A stretch of 27,725 nucleotides of DNA from JAWLBR01 sp041687495 (GTDB lineage: Bacteria > Bacillota > Limnochordia > DTU087 > JAAYGB01). The notes beneath the pieces are model-generated. The model made no database searches and was not told the origin of the DNA. It saw only the letters and a list, made by a program, of their open reading frames with translations. Within the stretch, counting starts at the first letter, position 1. Every line of letters starts with the position of its first letter. The stretch spans positions 1 through 27,725 of the forward strand of contig JAWLBR010000036.1 in assembly GCA_041687495.1 (NCBI GenBank), in the 5' to 3' direction. Below are positions 1-6,407 of this stretch, piece by piece. The translations under genes and the position numbers were made by a program.

Positions 1-359
1 GCCCCCTGGGCCTGCAGGATCTGCTGACAACCTTCGACTGTCGTGGCCAGCGGCTTTTCGCACAGTACGTGCTTACCGGCCCTCAGAGCATCCACCGCCA
101 CTCGGTTGTGGGTGAAGTCTGGTGTAGTTACTATTACGGCATCGATACTCTCATCTGCCAGCAGTTGGGTGTAGTCAGTGACTGCCGCTGCCTTCTCCAG
201 GCCGAGCAGCTCGACCGCGGCCTGCAGCCTTTTCGGGTTGATATCTGCCAAAGCTACAACCTCTGCCTCCTCGGCGAGCATCCCTGTGAGCAGTCTACCG
301 TAGGCAGCGGTACCCCGCTGGCCGGTTCCAATGATGCCAAAACGAATCCTCTTTCCCAT
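1..359 (-). CDS. Gfo/Idh/MocA-family oxidoreductase, N-terminal part (cut by window edge)
   Basis: About 119 codons are visible; the gene runs off the left edge. The N-terminus reads MGKRIRFGIIGTGQRG, a Rossmann-fold nucleotide-binding glycine motif. An Asp follows the second beta strand (VVALADINPKR), and the family hallmark CEKPLA lies near residue 105. Known members are NAD(P)-dependent oxidoreductases acting on sugars, inositols and related compounds; the C-terminal substrate domain is outside the window, so the substrate cannot be named. The ATG at 359 is preceded by GAGGTG at a good distance. It is divergent from the small membrane protein that starts at 536, and a sigma-A-like promoter lies just upstream. 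Family assignment is firm; the specific function is unknown. Confidence 0.85.
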   Translation of the reverse strand, partial: MGKRIRFGIIGTGQRGTAAYGRLLTGMLAEEAEVVALADINPKRLQAAVELLGLEKAAAVTDYTQLLADESIDAVIVTTPDFTHNRVAVDALRAGKHVLCEKPLATTVEGCQQILQAQG

Positions 360-380
360 TGCGTTCACCTCAAGAATTGT

Positions 381-409
381 ATAATAAAGGATACACCAAA
401 CTACACCAA
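381..409 (-). promoter_or_regulatory. Candidate sigma-A promoter for the oxidoreductase
   Basis: On the minus strand there is a TTGGTG -35 (404-409), a 17-nt spacer and a TATTAT -10 (381-386), about 20 nt upstream of the ATG. The -35 overlaps a repeated 9-mer TACACCAAA (plus strand, 392-400 and 402-410). The spacing is ideal, but the -35 is only a partial match. Confidence 0.5.
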
Positions 410-535
410 AGCGGCGGTGAGTCCTGCAAACTATTTCGCATAGCTGGATGGGCAGATGTTTGTGGGGACTGGAAAAGGTGCATGATAGCAAAGTGGAGGC
501 CAGCAATCCTATCACGGGGAAGGAGAAAGGTGAAC

Positions 536-970
536 ATGTATTTTACTACCCATCTTGTGGTTGGGATGTCACTGGGAGCAGTAATGCCTAACTCCATGGC
601 AGCGGCGGCGGCAGGGGTGGCCAGCCATGTTGTGTTGGACATGGTTTCGCACCATGATTACGAGGGGATTAAAGGCGGAGTTTTCGACCTTACCGCCGGC
701 GCTGCTGCAGCCACTGCCCTCCACTGGGTTCTCGCAGCCCAGGGAGCGTCAACTGGGGCAGTTCTCACCGGGGGATTGGCAGCCACCCTTCCCGATGCCG
801 AGGTGGTGGCCGCTTACTTGAAGTCCAAGAAGGGGACAATGTGCTTTCCCACTCACTCTGGACTGCTCCCCCACAACCATCGCCAGCTGCCGTGGGGTGC
901 TGGTATCCAGTTCTTAGTGATGGGAATCAGCGCAGCCGCCTCAGTGCTAGCTATCCGGTCTATGGCGTGA
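536..970 (+). CDS. Small membrane protein, possibly related to membrane-bound metal-dependent hydrolases (DUF457/YdjM-like)
   Basis: A 144-residue, very hydrophobic protein rich in Ala and Gly, with about four likely membrane segments. Polar clusters sit between the segments: THLVVG near the start, a His/Asp cluster (SHVVLDMVSHHDYEG) around residues 31-45, LPDAE near residue 87, and THSGLLPHNH near residue 110. This spacing of His and Asp resembles the small membrane proteins annotated as putative metal-dependent hydrolases, but I cannot confirm homology by eye. The ATG at 536 was chosen because AAGGAGAAAGGTG lies just before it; a longer reading frame from 359 has no such support and would overlap the divergent gene. 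It converges with spoIIP, 37 nt away. Its function is unknown. Confidence 0.65.
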   Translation: MYFTTHLVVGMSLGAVMPNSMAAAAAGVASHVVLDMVSHHDYEGIKGGVFDLTAGAAAATALHWVLAAQGASTGAVLTGGLAATLPDAEVVAAYLKSKKGTMCFPTHSGLLPHNHRQLPWGAGIQFLVMGISAAASVLAIRSMA

Positions 971-1007
971 CCGGATTGGGAGCCATCTAGGGCGGCTGCT
1001 TTGCCAA

Positions 1008-2393
1008 CTATCGTGTCCGGTCATTGGTTACCCCTGGGCTGCGGAGACTACCACCGGGCAGCTGGTTGCCCAGCATTTCATCGTAGATGGTTTCGGCCAG
1101 AACATGGGCGGCCATCCGGGCGGTGGAGAGAGCCTGCTCCAGCGCATCGGCGCTACCTCCCACTTCAAGCAACAGCGCCCGGGGGTGGACGTGCTGGTTA
1201 AACCGGCTGTCCTCACGCACCTGAATCCCCCGAGAGAGTCCGGGATACAGCTCTTCAAACTTGGCGTGCAGTTTCTTGGCGAGCTCCAGATTGCGCTGCC
1301 AATCAGGATGCGGTAAGTCCTCGGTGCCTGATGCAACGACCAACAAAACCCGCGATGCTTGCTCTCCAGTCACTACTGCCAGAGTGTTGCCTTCATCCCG
1401 GTGCACGTCCAGCAGGACCTTAAGCTGTCGATTCTGCTGAGCCATTTCCCGCGCCGTCTGAAGAGAGTTGGCGTATGCCCGGGACCACAGCGGGTAGTCG
1501 TGAATACGAGTAGAATGGATCACCGGAATGTTAAAGCGGTTCTTAAGCTCCTGGGCAATGACTACCCCCACCTGTACCACCCCGGGAATAGGTCCTTCGG
1601 TGGGCTTGTAGTTATCCCACGCGTAAGACTTGCCCTTCACGTTTTCTTCAGTTCGATATGTCTCTCCAGTATGAGTGTGGTAAATTCCCACCAGGGGCCT
1701 TGTGTCCCGGTAAGCTTGGGCAAACTGAACTCTCCTGGGTGGCGGCGGTGGCTGAGTGACGGCCGGTTCGGGCTGAGGCACCGGTGTAGGCTCCGACTCA
1801 GGAACAGGTGTTACCGCGACAGACCCCTGCGACGTCTGAGCTGGCGGTGGTTCCTGGGCCTCTTCTTCCAGCTGAGGCCGGCGGGCTAAGGCCCCGCTGC
1901 TCTGGCTCCTATCTTCAGCACCGGGAGGCGTGGGTTGCCAACTGGCCACAGCCATAACCGGGATCTGACCTTGGAGAAACGAAGCGGGCTCCTGCAGATC
2001 ATAGCTAGTTACCATAGCTAAAATCTCCCGCACTGCCTCCTCAGAAATACGCAGCTCAGCTTGGGTCTCATCTAGCTTGGCCATCGGCATGGCTTGTCTG
2101 AACATTTCCTTAGCGATCCGATCGTTCACAGGGATCTTCCGCACTAGCCTAGGCACTGTCTCCAGACCATCGGTGGCAATCCAAGAAGCAGCCTGCCGCC
2201 CCAGCCGCATGGCGGTGTCTAGGAGCTCTGGATGGGAATTTGTGTATACGGCTGCCCCGGCTAAAACAGCCAGTACACCATAGAAGGTCAAGACATTGCG
2301 GATAGCCCTTCGGACCACCGCATTACTTCCAAACGAAAACCCAAAAATCCGAAACCGAAGCAACCTCCAGCGCCGGCGCAGCAGACGCAGCAT
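1008..2393 (-). CDS. spoIIP: Stage II sporulation protein P (SpoIIP), peptidoglycan hydrolase for engulfment
   Basis: SpoIIP is a membrane-anchored amidase/endopeptidase of the DMP complex (with SpoIID and SpoIIM) that thins septal peptidoglycan during engulfment. The 461-residue product has a basic N-terminus and one membrane anchor (about residues 33-50). A helical region (about 60-145) is followed by a Pro/Glu-rich linker (about 155-222) and the C-terminal SpoIIP domain. That domain shows HTHTGETY (239-246), LLDVHRDEG (327-335) and the HVHPRALLLEVG segment near 401-412. The ATG at 2393 follows GGGGTG at a good distance; an upstream TTG at 2423 lacks a ribosome binding site. Gene order rpsT-gpr-spoIIP matches B. 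subtilis. A sigma-E-like promoter lies 70-95 nt upstream. Confidence 0.93.
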   Translation of the reverse strand: MLRLLRRRWRLLRFRIFGFSFGSNAVVRRAIRNVLTFYGVLAVLAGAAVYTNSHPELLDTAMRLGRQAASWIATDGLETVPRLVRKIPVNDRIAKEMFRQAMPMAKLDETQAELRISEEAVREILAMVTSYDLQEPASFLQGQIPVMAVASWQPTPPGAEDRSQSSGALARRPQLEEEAQEPPPAQTSQGSVAVTPVPESEPTPVPQPEPAVTQPPPPPRRVQFAQAYRDTRPLVGIYHTHTGETYRTEENVKGKSYAWDNYKPTEGPIPGVVQVGVVIAQELKNRFNIPVIHSTRIHDYPLWSRAYANSLQTAREMAQQNRQLKVLLDVHRDEGNTLAVVTGEQASRVLLVVASGTEDLPHPDWQRNLELAKKLHAKFEELYPGLSRGIQVREDSRFNQHVHPRALLLEVGGSADALEQALSTARMAAHVLAETIYDEMLGNQLPGGSLRSPGVTNDRTR

Positions 2394-2460
2394 GCTACTC
2401 ACCCCGTGTAGGAAAGACCTCAATTCTGTTCACAAGAGCATGGGACGCAATTTCTAGATA

Positions 2461-2489
2461 TCCTTATGCGCCCAGTGTCCAGAATATGT
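2461..2489 (-). promoter_or_regulatory. Candidate sigma-E promoter for spoIIP
   Basis: On the minus strand ACATATT (2483-2489) matches the sigma-E -35 core ATATT. It is followed by a 14-nt spacer and CATAAGGA (2461-2468), which shares CATA with the -10 consensus CATACAnT. The start codon is about 70 nt downstream. In B. subtilis spoIIP is transcribed by sigma-E, so the location fits. The match was found by eye only. Confidence 0.5.
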
Positions 2490-2575
2490 CCAAGGTCATC
2501 AGCATGCCGCGCCAGGAGAGATAGCCTCCTGCCGAAAATCCCTACCCGCTCCTCCAGGAGCCGGTGTAGATTCCT

Positions 2576-3097
2576 CTATAGCCTATAGCCCGAAAACCGG
2601 TTCTGGCGCGTCAGTTTCCGAGCTGACTCCAACAGGAGACGAATATCGCTATGGCTTCTGTCATACTCAACTTCGCTGCGATAGTCAAATGAAACTTGAA
2701 TCTTTATTCCTCCCGGGAACTCGACAGCCTGGACTTGATAGGCTGGGCTTGACTGGAGAAGTTCGAGAAATTTGCTTCCCACGGCCAGATCATCTAGTTC
2801 ATGTCCTTCGGTAAAGGCAAAGTCCAGGGTCATCGTTTCTGGGGAATTTTCCTTTCTCACCGGTGCTTGCACCTCATGGCGAGCTGAGGATAGGATTTCG
2901 CAGGCGCGAAACATCAGGTCAAGATCAGACTCCGCCAAGTCCAAGTGGTCCATTTCCCACTGATCTGAAGTCTGGAATCCATCGAACTCAGGACAGTACT
3001 CAAACGGAGTGACCTGCCAACCTGCAGTCAGATCTTCGAGACGATCGTATTCATCTTCAGAAAGTTCCGCAGCCAAAACTTCTTTAATCGCCTTCAT
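2576..3097 (-). CDS. Hypothetical acidic protein between gpr and spoIIP
   Basis: A 173-residue protein I do not recognise. It is strongly acidic, has no signal peptide or membrane segment, and is rich in Asp, Glu and Ser. The first 40 residues look helical (MKAIKEVLAAELSEDEYDRLE). A central stretch has many aromatic and acidic residues (CPEFDGFQTSDQWEMDHLD), and the last third looks like beta strands followed by a basic helix (LLLESARKLTRQNRF). The ATG at 3097 was chosen over a start at 3127 because AAGGGAG lies 9 nt before it. An extended -10 promoter and the gpr terminator lie upstream, so it is probably a separate unit. It sits between two sporulation genes in the same orientation, which makes a sporulation role possible but unproven. 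Confidence 0.7.
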   Translation of the reverse strand: MKAIKEVLAAELSEDEYDRLEDLTAGWQVTPFEYCPEFDGFQTSDQWEMDHLDLAESDLDLMFRACEILSSARHEVQAPVRKENSPETMTLDFAFTEGHELDDLAVGSKFLELLQSSPAYQVQAVEFPGGIKIQVSFDYRSEVEYDRSHSDIRLLLESARKLTRQNRFSGYRL

Positions 3098-3141
3098 CAA
3101 AACAGGCTCCCTTCCCGTCGGACACATCTTGTTTACAATCG

Positions 3142-3150
3142 ATTATACCA
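3142..3150 (-). promoter_or_regulatory. Extended -10 promoter for the acidic hypothetical gene
   Basis: The minus strand reads TGGTATAAT, a perfect sigma-A -10 with the TGn extension, 45 nt before the chosen ATG. The -35 position (AAGCAA) is poor, as is common for extended -10 promoters. Confidence 0.5.
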
Positions 3151-3191
3151 TACCTAGGGATTTCTTGCTTTTCTGGCAACCGGAACATAAT

Positions 3192-3232
3192 AAGAGCTGG
3201 AGCCGCCCGTCCTTCGGCTGCTCCAGCCTCTT
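3192..3232 (-). terminator. Hairpin downstream of gpr, probable terminator
   Basis: On the minus strand AAGAG-G-CTGGAGC pairs with GCTCCAG-CTCTT around a further GC-rich inner stem (GCCG/CGGGC). It lies 25 nt after the gpr stop codon. The following sequence is A/T-rich (ATTATGTT) but not a clean T run, so termination may be partial. Confidence 0.5.
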
Positions 3233-3257
3233 AGCTGCCACACACCTGGCAGACAGA

Positions 3258-4475
3258 CTATCTAGTGTAAAAAGCCAGTTCTGAATCGTCGATCCCAGGG
3301 TGAAAGGCACCGTTAATACCACCGGCCACCACTTGAGCCGCATCTTCGATGAGAACATCCACTTCCTTCGGAGTGACTACCATGGTTCCCATGTACGGGG
3401 TCAGGATCTTTTGGATCAGCTGCCGTTTACTCTCTGGATCTATCGGTGGCTTAATGGGAATCAACCCAGCCTCCTGATGATACTTTTGGTCAGCGGCTCC
3501 CAAACTGGCCGCTTCTTGTCCAGCTGCTGCCCCGGTCCGCAGCAAGTTAAAACCATTGGGATTGAACTGAACCTGACCAGCCGGCTGTTGTCCTTGCCCC
3601 GCCCCAGCTCCAAGAGCGTTAGGAGCAGTCTCAGCGGGCTGCTGATGCGCCACACCGTCGAGGGGGACCTGCTGTTGGCCAGCCGCCTCTTCTTTGGCAA
3701 TGAGGTCGATGGCATCGGATACGATTGTGATCGCATGAACGACGGTGGGAACACCGATGGCGATGACCGGCACACCCATGGTCTCCTGAGTAATGCCCAG
3801 CCGCTTGTTACCGATACCAGACCCCGGGTGGATACCCGTATCTGCGATCTGAATGGTGGTGCACAACCGTTCAGTACTGCGAGAGGCCAGCGCGTCAATG
3901 CAGATTACGGCCTTGGGGCTAGACTTCTGCACAATACCTTGGATAATTTCCCCTGTTTCAATTCCGGTCAGCCCCAACACACCCGGGGCCACCGCTGAGA
4001 CTGGACGCAGTCCTCCACGCAACTCGGGAGGAGACATCTGGTACATGTGTCTTGTCACCAACAGCTTAGAGACAACCCTCGGTCCTAAAGCATCGGGTGT
4101 AGCGTTCCAGTTGCCCAAACCCACAACCAAAATAGGGTCCTCTGGGCCAAGACCAAACCGCTCGAGAAACACTTCGAGTTCCTGGGAAACCCTGCGGGCG
4201 ATGGCATCTTGGATAACCTTGTCTCTCTGCCTTAGACCATTGCCCAGGATCGTGACGTAGTTTCCTTTCGCTTTACCCATAATCCTAGAACCCTCGTCGG
4301 ACTCAATGGTCATCCGGGAGACTAGGAAATCATCTGTCTCGTCATCCTCTACGATTACGCCGGGAATTTCCGGCGGTCCCTCGTGTTCAACAATTACCTC
4401 TCGGGCCTCCAGGGCCAGGTCGGTTCTCACGTTGTACTTACGGAAGAATTCTTCACTGGGGTATACCATCGGCAT
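3258..4475 (-). CDS. gpr: Germination protease GPR (spore protease)
   Basis: GPR degrades the small acid-soluble spore proteins at germination. It is made in the forespore as a zymogen that loses a short N-terminal propeptide. The 405-residue product shows the propeptide region ending near VRTDLALEARE (16-26), the conserved VVGLGNWNATPDALGP (117-132) and ICIDALASRS (191-200). Asp128 and Asp194 correspond to the aspartates proposed as catalytic. TDTGIHPGSGIGNKR-type sequence (212-224) is also present. A Gln/Ala/Gly-rich stretch at about 263-330 makes it longer than the B. subtilis enzyme (about 370). The ATG is preceded by GAGGTG at 7 nt. A sigma-F-like promoter lies just upstream and a hairpin lies downstream. 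Confidence 0.95.
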   Translation of the reverse strand: MPMVYPSEEFFRKYNVRTDLALEAREVIVEHEGPPEIPGVIVEDDETDDFLVSRMTIESDEGSRIMGKAKGNYVTILGNGLRQRDKVIQDAIARRVSQELEVFLERFGLGPEDPILVVGLGNWNATPDALGPRVVSKLLVTRHMYQMSPPELRGGLRPVSAVAPGVLGLTGIETGEIIQGIVQKSSPKAVICIDALASRSTERLCTTIQIADTGIHPGSGIGNKRLGITQETMGVPVIAIGVPTVVHAITIVSDAIDLIAKEEAAGQQQVPLDGVAHQQPAETAPNALGAGAGQGQQPAGQVQFNPNGFNLLRTGAAAGQEAASLGAADQKYHQEAGLIPIKPPIDPESKRQLIQKILTPYMGTMVVTPKEVDVLIEDAAQVVAGGINGAFHPGIDDSELAFYTR

Positions 4476-4509
4476 ATAAGTTCACCTCTTAGTGATACAT
4501 GTCCATCTG

Positions 4510-4539
4510 TATCGTTGCCACTTTGCTGCGGCTCTATCC
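4510..4539 (-). promoter_or_regulatory. Candidate forespore (sigma-F/G) promoter for gpr
   Basis: The minus strand reads GGATA (4535-4539), a 15-nt spacer, then GGCAACGATA (4510-4519). The sigma-F consensus is roughly GYATA-N15-GGnnAnAHTR, so each box has one mismatch and the spacing is exact. The predicted start is about 25 nt before the gpr ATG. In B. subtilis gpr is transcribed by sigma-F and sigma-G. The -35 box overlaps the stop codon of the upstream gene. Confidence 0.5.
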
Positions 4540-4803
4540 TGTAGCGCACCACCTTGACAAGAGGTCCTGCCAATCACAAGCCGAATCAATGGAGCCGTAC
4601 ATCTCAGACAGCAGCAGCCGTGCTTGCGGATCTTGAGAGCTTAGGTCAGCCACTAATACCCCCATCGGGGTAACTACCCCACAGCCCATCAGCTGCCCGC
4701 CCACTGGCATCAAGTTGACGCTATACTCCACCAGGGGAAGAACACAGTAGCCTGCCACCTGTCGTCCTGCCAACAGGCGAACCTGGCGATTTCTCTTGAT
4801 CAT
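4534..4803 (-). CDS. Small hypothetical protein upstream of gpr
   Basis: An 89-residue protein I do not recognise. It starts with a basic stretch (MIKRNRQVRLLAGRQ). A hydrophobic, glycine-rich middle part (about residues 17-52, with VGGQLMGCGVVTPMGVLVADL) looks like beta strands rather than a membrane helix. A helical C-terminus with three Cys/Trp-containing turns follows. The ATG at 4803 follows GGAGGGGAAGC; a longer frame to 4914 has no ribosome binding site. It is divergent from rpsT and co-directional with gpr, whose promoter overlaps its end. The strong ribosome binding site argues that it is expressed. Its function is unknown. Confidence 0.6.
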   Translation of the reverse strand: MIKRNRQVRLLAGRQVAGYCVLPLVEYSVNLMPVGGQLMGCGVVTPMGVLVADLSSQDPQARLLLSEMYGSIDSACDWQDLLSRWCATG

Positions 4804-4926
4804 TGCTTCCCCTCCACATCTGCCCGAGCTTCCTACCGCGGTTTGTTCACACTGCCGCTGCACCAAATTTTGTCCCAAAACTTTCCTCCGACTATTCTTT
4901 GGCAGCCTCGGCAAAACTATTCATAG

Positions 4927-4955
4927 TTGCATTTCATGCTAAAGCGTGCTAGAAT
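4927..4955 (+). promoter_or_regulatory. Sigma-A promoter of rpsT
   Basis: TTGCAT (4927-4932), a 17-nt spacer and TAGAAT (4950-4955) lie 46 nt upstream of the rpsT start codon. Both boxes are close to consensus with ideal spacing. Confidence 0.75.
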
Positions 4956-5000
4956 ATGTTTTGTTGTATGTACTGTATAGCGGTAAGGAGGTGAGATACC

Positions 5001-5261
5001 GTGCCTAACATTAAATCAGCTGTAGAGCGAGTTCGCTTGACCAAAACTGAGACAGCCTACAACCGGGCACAGCGGTCTACCTACCGCACTGCCGTTAAGA
5101 AGTTTGAGAAGCTGGTGGCCGATGGTAACAAAGAGGCAGCCGAGACTGCGCTGCTACAAGCCATCCGCAATCTGGACAGAGCTGTGAGCAAAGGGATTAT
5201 CCACAAGAACAAAGCCGCCAGAAAGAAATCTCGCCTCACCAAACAGTTGGCCGCCATGTAG
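5001..5261 (+). CDS. rpsT: Small-subunit ribosomal protein bS20
   Basis: S20 binds 16S rRNA early in 30S assembly. The 86-residue, lysine-rich, all-helical product has the usual length and the expected N-terminus (MPNIKSAVERVRLTKTE). A helical hairpin follows, ending in the basic HKNKAARKKSRLTKQL. The start is GTG, placed 7-8 nt after a near-perfect TAAGGAGGTG. It is the only housekeeping gene here on the plus strand and has its own promoter and terminator. Its place between holA and gpr matches B. subtilis. Confidence 0.97.
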   Translation: MPNIKSAVERVRLTKTETAYNRAQRSTYRTAVKKFEKLVADGNKEAAETALLQAIRNLDRAVSKGIIHKNKAARKKSRLTKQLAAM

Positions 5262-5286
5262 TTTAGGTAGTGCCGGTAAACTGACG

Positions 5287-5316
5287 AAAAAAATCGCCCT
5301 TTACGGGCGTTTTTTT
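5287..5316. terminator. Bidirectional intrinsic terminator between rpsT and holA
   Basis: A run of seven A, then CGCCC-loop-GGGCG (5295-5309), then a run of seven T. It serves rpsT on the plus strand and holA on the minus strand, since each strand reads a GC stem followed by a T run. It lies 25 nt after the rpsT stop and 20 nt after the holA stop. Confidence 0.88.
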
Positions 5317-5334
5317 GTGTCCAAATTGTGGAGA

Positions 5335-6333
5335 TTAGACCTTGGCATTAACTAATTCAGCCAGTTGAATTACCAGCAGCTCCAGCGCGTGTTCAGGAGT
5401 ATGCACTCCCAGCCTTCCTTGATAGTTGGCAGTGAAGATCAGGTCGAAGGCCCGGTAAGATCTCTCATAACCTAGACGAACAGCCAGTTGACTAGCCTTC
5501 TGCGCCGGAAACGCCTTCATGTTCATGGTGTCAGCGATTCTCTGAGGGACTCGACTGGCTGGAATTCCAGCCCGCTGTAAGGACGCCGCTGCCACAACCA
5601 TGCGATACTGCCAGGCAATCGTCCCAAACAGGGCCAAAGCTGGCTGGCCCGATTCAAGGAGCTGGTGCAGAAGCTCCACCGCTTTGCCTGCAGCTCCTTG
5701 GGCAATGAGGTCCAGCAGCTGAAAGGGCGCCATTTTGTCTACCTCCGAGAAGCCACCACTGATCAAGGCTTCTGCTTCTTCCAGGGTTAGCACGCTCTGC
5801 GAGTCCGTCTGATAGGCCGCCAACTTGATCAGTTCCTCCTGCAGCCAAGCTAGACTGCCGCCACTGCGTTCGGTGAGTAGCTGCGCCACAGCCTCCGGCA
5901 TGTTCAGCAGCCCCATCTTTTCGCCGGTAGTCTTGACCCACTGCAGCAAGGCAGACTCCCCTGCCGTATCCAGCTCAAGGACCTGTCCGAGCTTCTTCAT
6001 GCCCCGGTAGAACCGGCTGCGCTTGTCCACATTGCCCGCGGTGGCAATGAAACATACTCCCCTGGGGATTTCCTTGAGCGCCTCGACCAACTGTTCTAAA
6101 TCCGAAGCACTGAATCCGTCGACCCGCTTCACAGTAACCACCTTGGTGTCACCCGTAAAGGATGGGGTCAGCAGATCCCCCAAGACATCGTCAAGCTCGA
6201 CCGATTGCCCATCGTGCTCGCTGGAGTTCCATTCGCTGTATTCACCAAGAAGGTCTTGGCGAATCTGCAGAGCCTTGTCAGACGCCGCCTTACTGTCTCC
6301 TGATATGATCAAAGTGACCAGTTTTTTCGCCAT
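5335..6333 (-). CDS. holA: DNA polymerase III delta subunit
   Basis: HolA is the clamp-loader subunit that opens the beta sliding clamp. The 332-residue product has the family layout. A degenerate AAA+ domain comes first, including a VVTVKRVDGFS strand and CFIATAGNVDKRSRFYR in the sensor-1 region. A helical domain carries ERSGGSLAWLQEELIKLA (about 170-187), a conserved delta motif, and a C-terminal collar domain follows (ALFGTIAWQYRM). The first strand is divergent and lacks the usual aromatic start. The ATG at 6333 follows GGGAGG at 7 nt; an upstream in-frame start is weaker. It follows comEC as in B. subtilis (comEC-yqeN). Confidence 0.9.
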   Translation of the reverse strand: MAKKLVTLIISGDSKAASDKALQIRQDLLGEYSEWNSSEHDGQSVELDDVLGDLLTPSFTGDTKVVTVKRVDGFSASDLEQLVEALKEIPRGVCFIATAGNVDKRSRFYRGMKKLGQVLELDTAGESALLQWVKTTGEKMGLLNMPEAVAQLLTERSGGSLAWLQEELIKLAAYQTDSQSVLTLEEAEALISGGFSEVDKMAPFQLLDLIAQGAAGKAVELLHQLLESGQPALALFGTIAWQYRMVVAAASLQRAGIPASRVPQRIADTMNMKAFPAQKASQLAVRLGYERSYRAFDLIFTANYQGRLGVHTPEHALELLVIQLAELVNAKV

Positions 6334-6407
6334 ATCAGCGCCTCCCACTTTCACTGCTCAGGAAGTTATCCGCCATCGCAGCAACTTCATCCCATTGACT
6401 ACTGCAC

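Noticed and set aside
69..443. Plus-strand open frame over the left edge
   Set aside because: It is antisense to the Gfo/Idh/MocA gene, which has a clear Rossmann motif and ribosome binding site.
3300..3998. A 232-codon plus-strand frame opposite gpr
   Set aside because: Antisense to conserved GPR motifs; no ribosome binding site or family resemblance.
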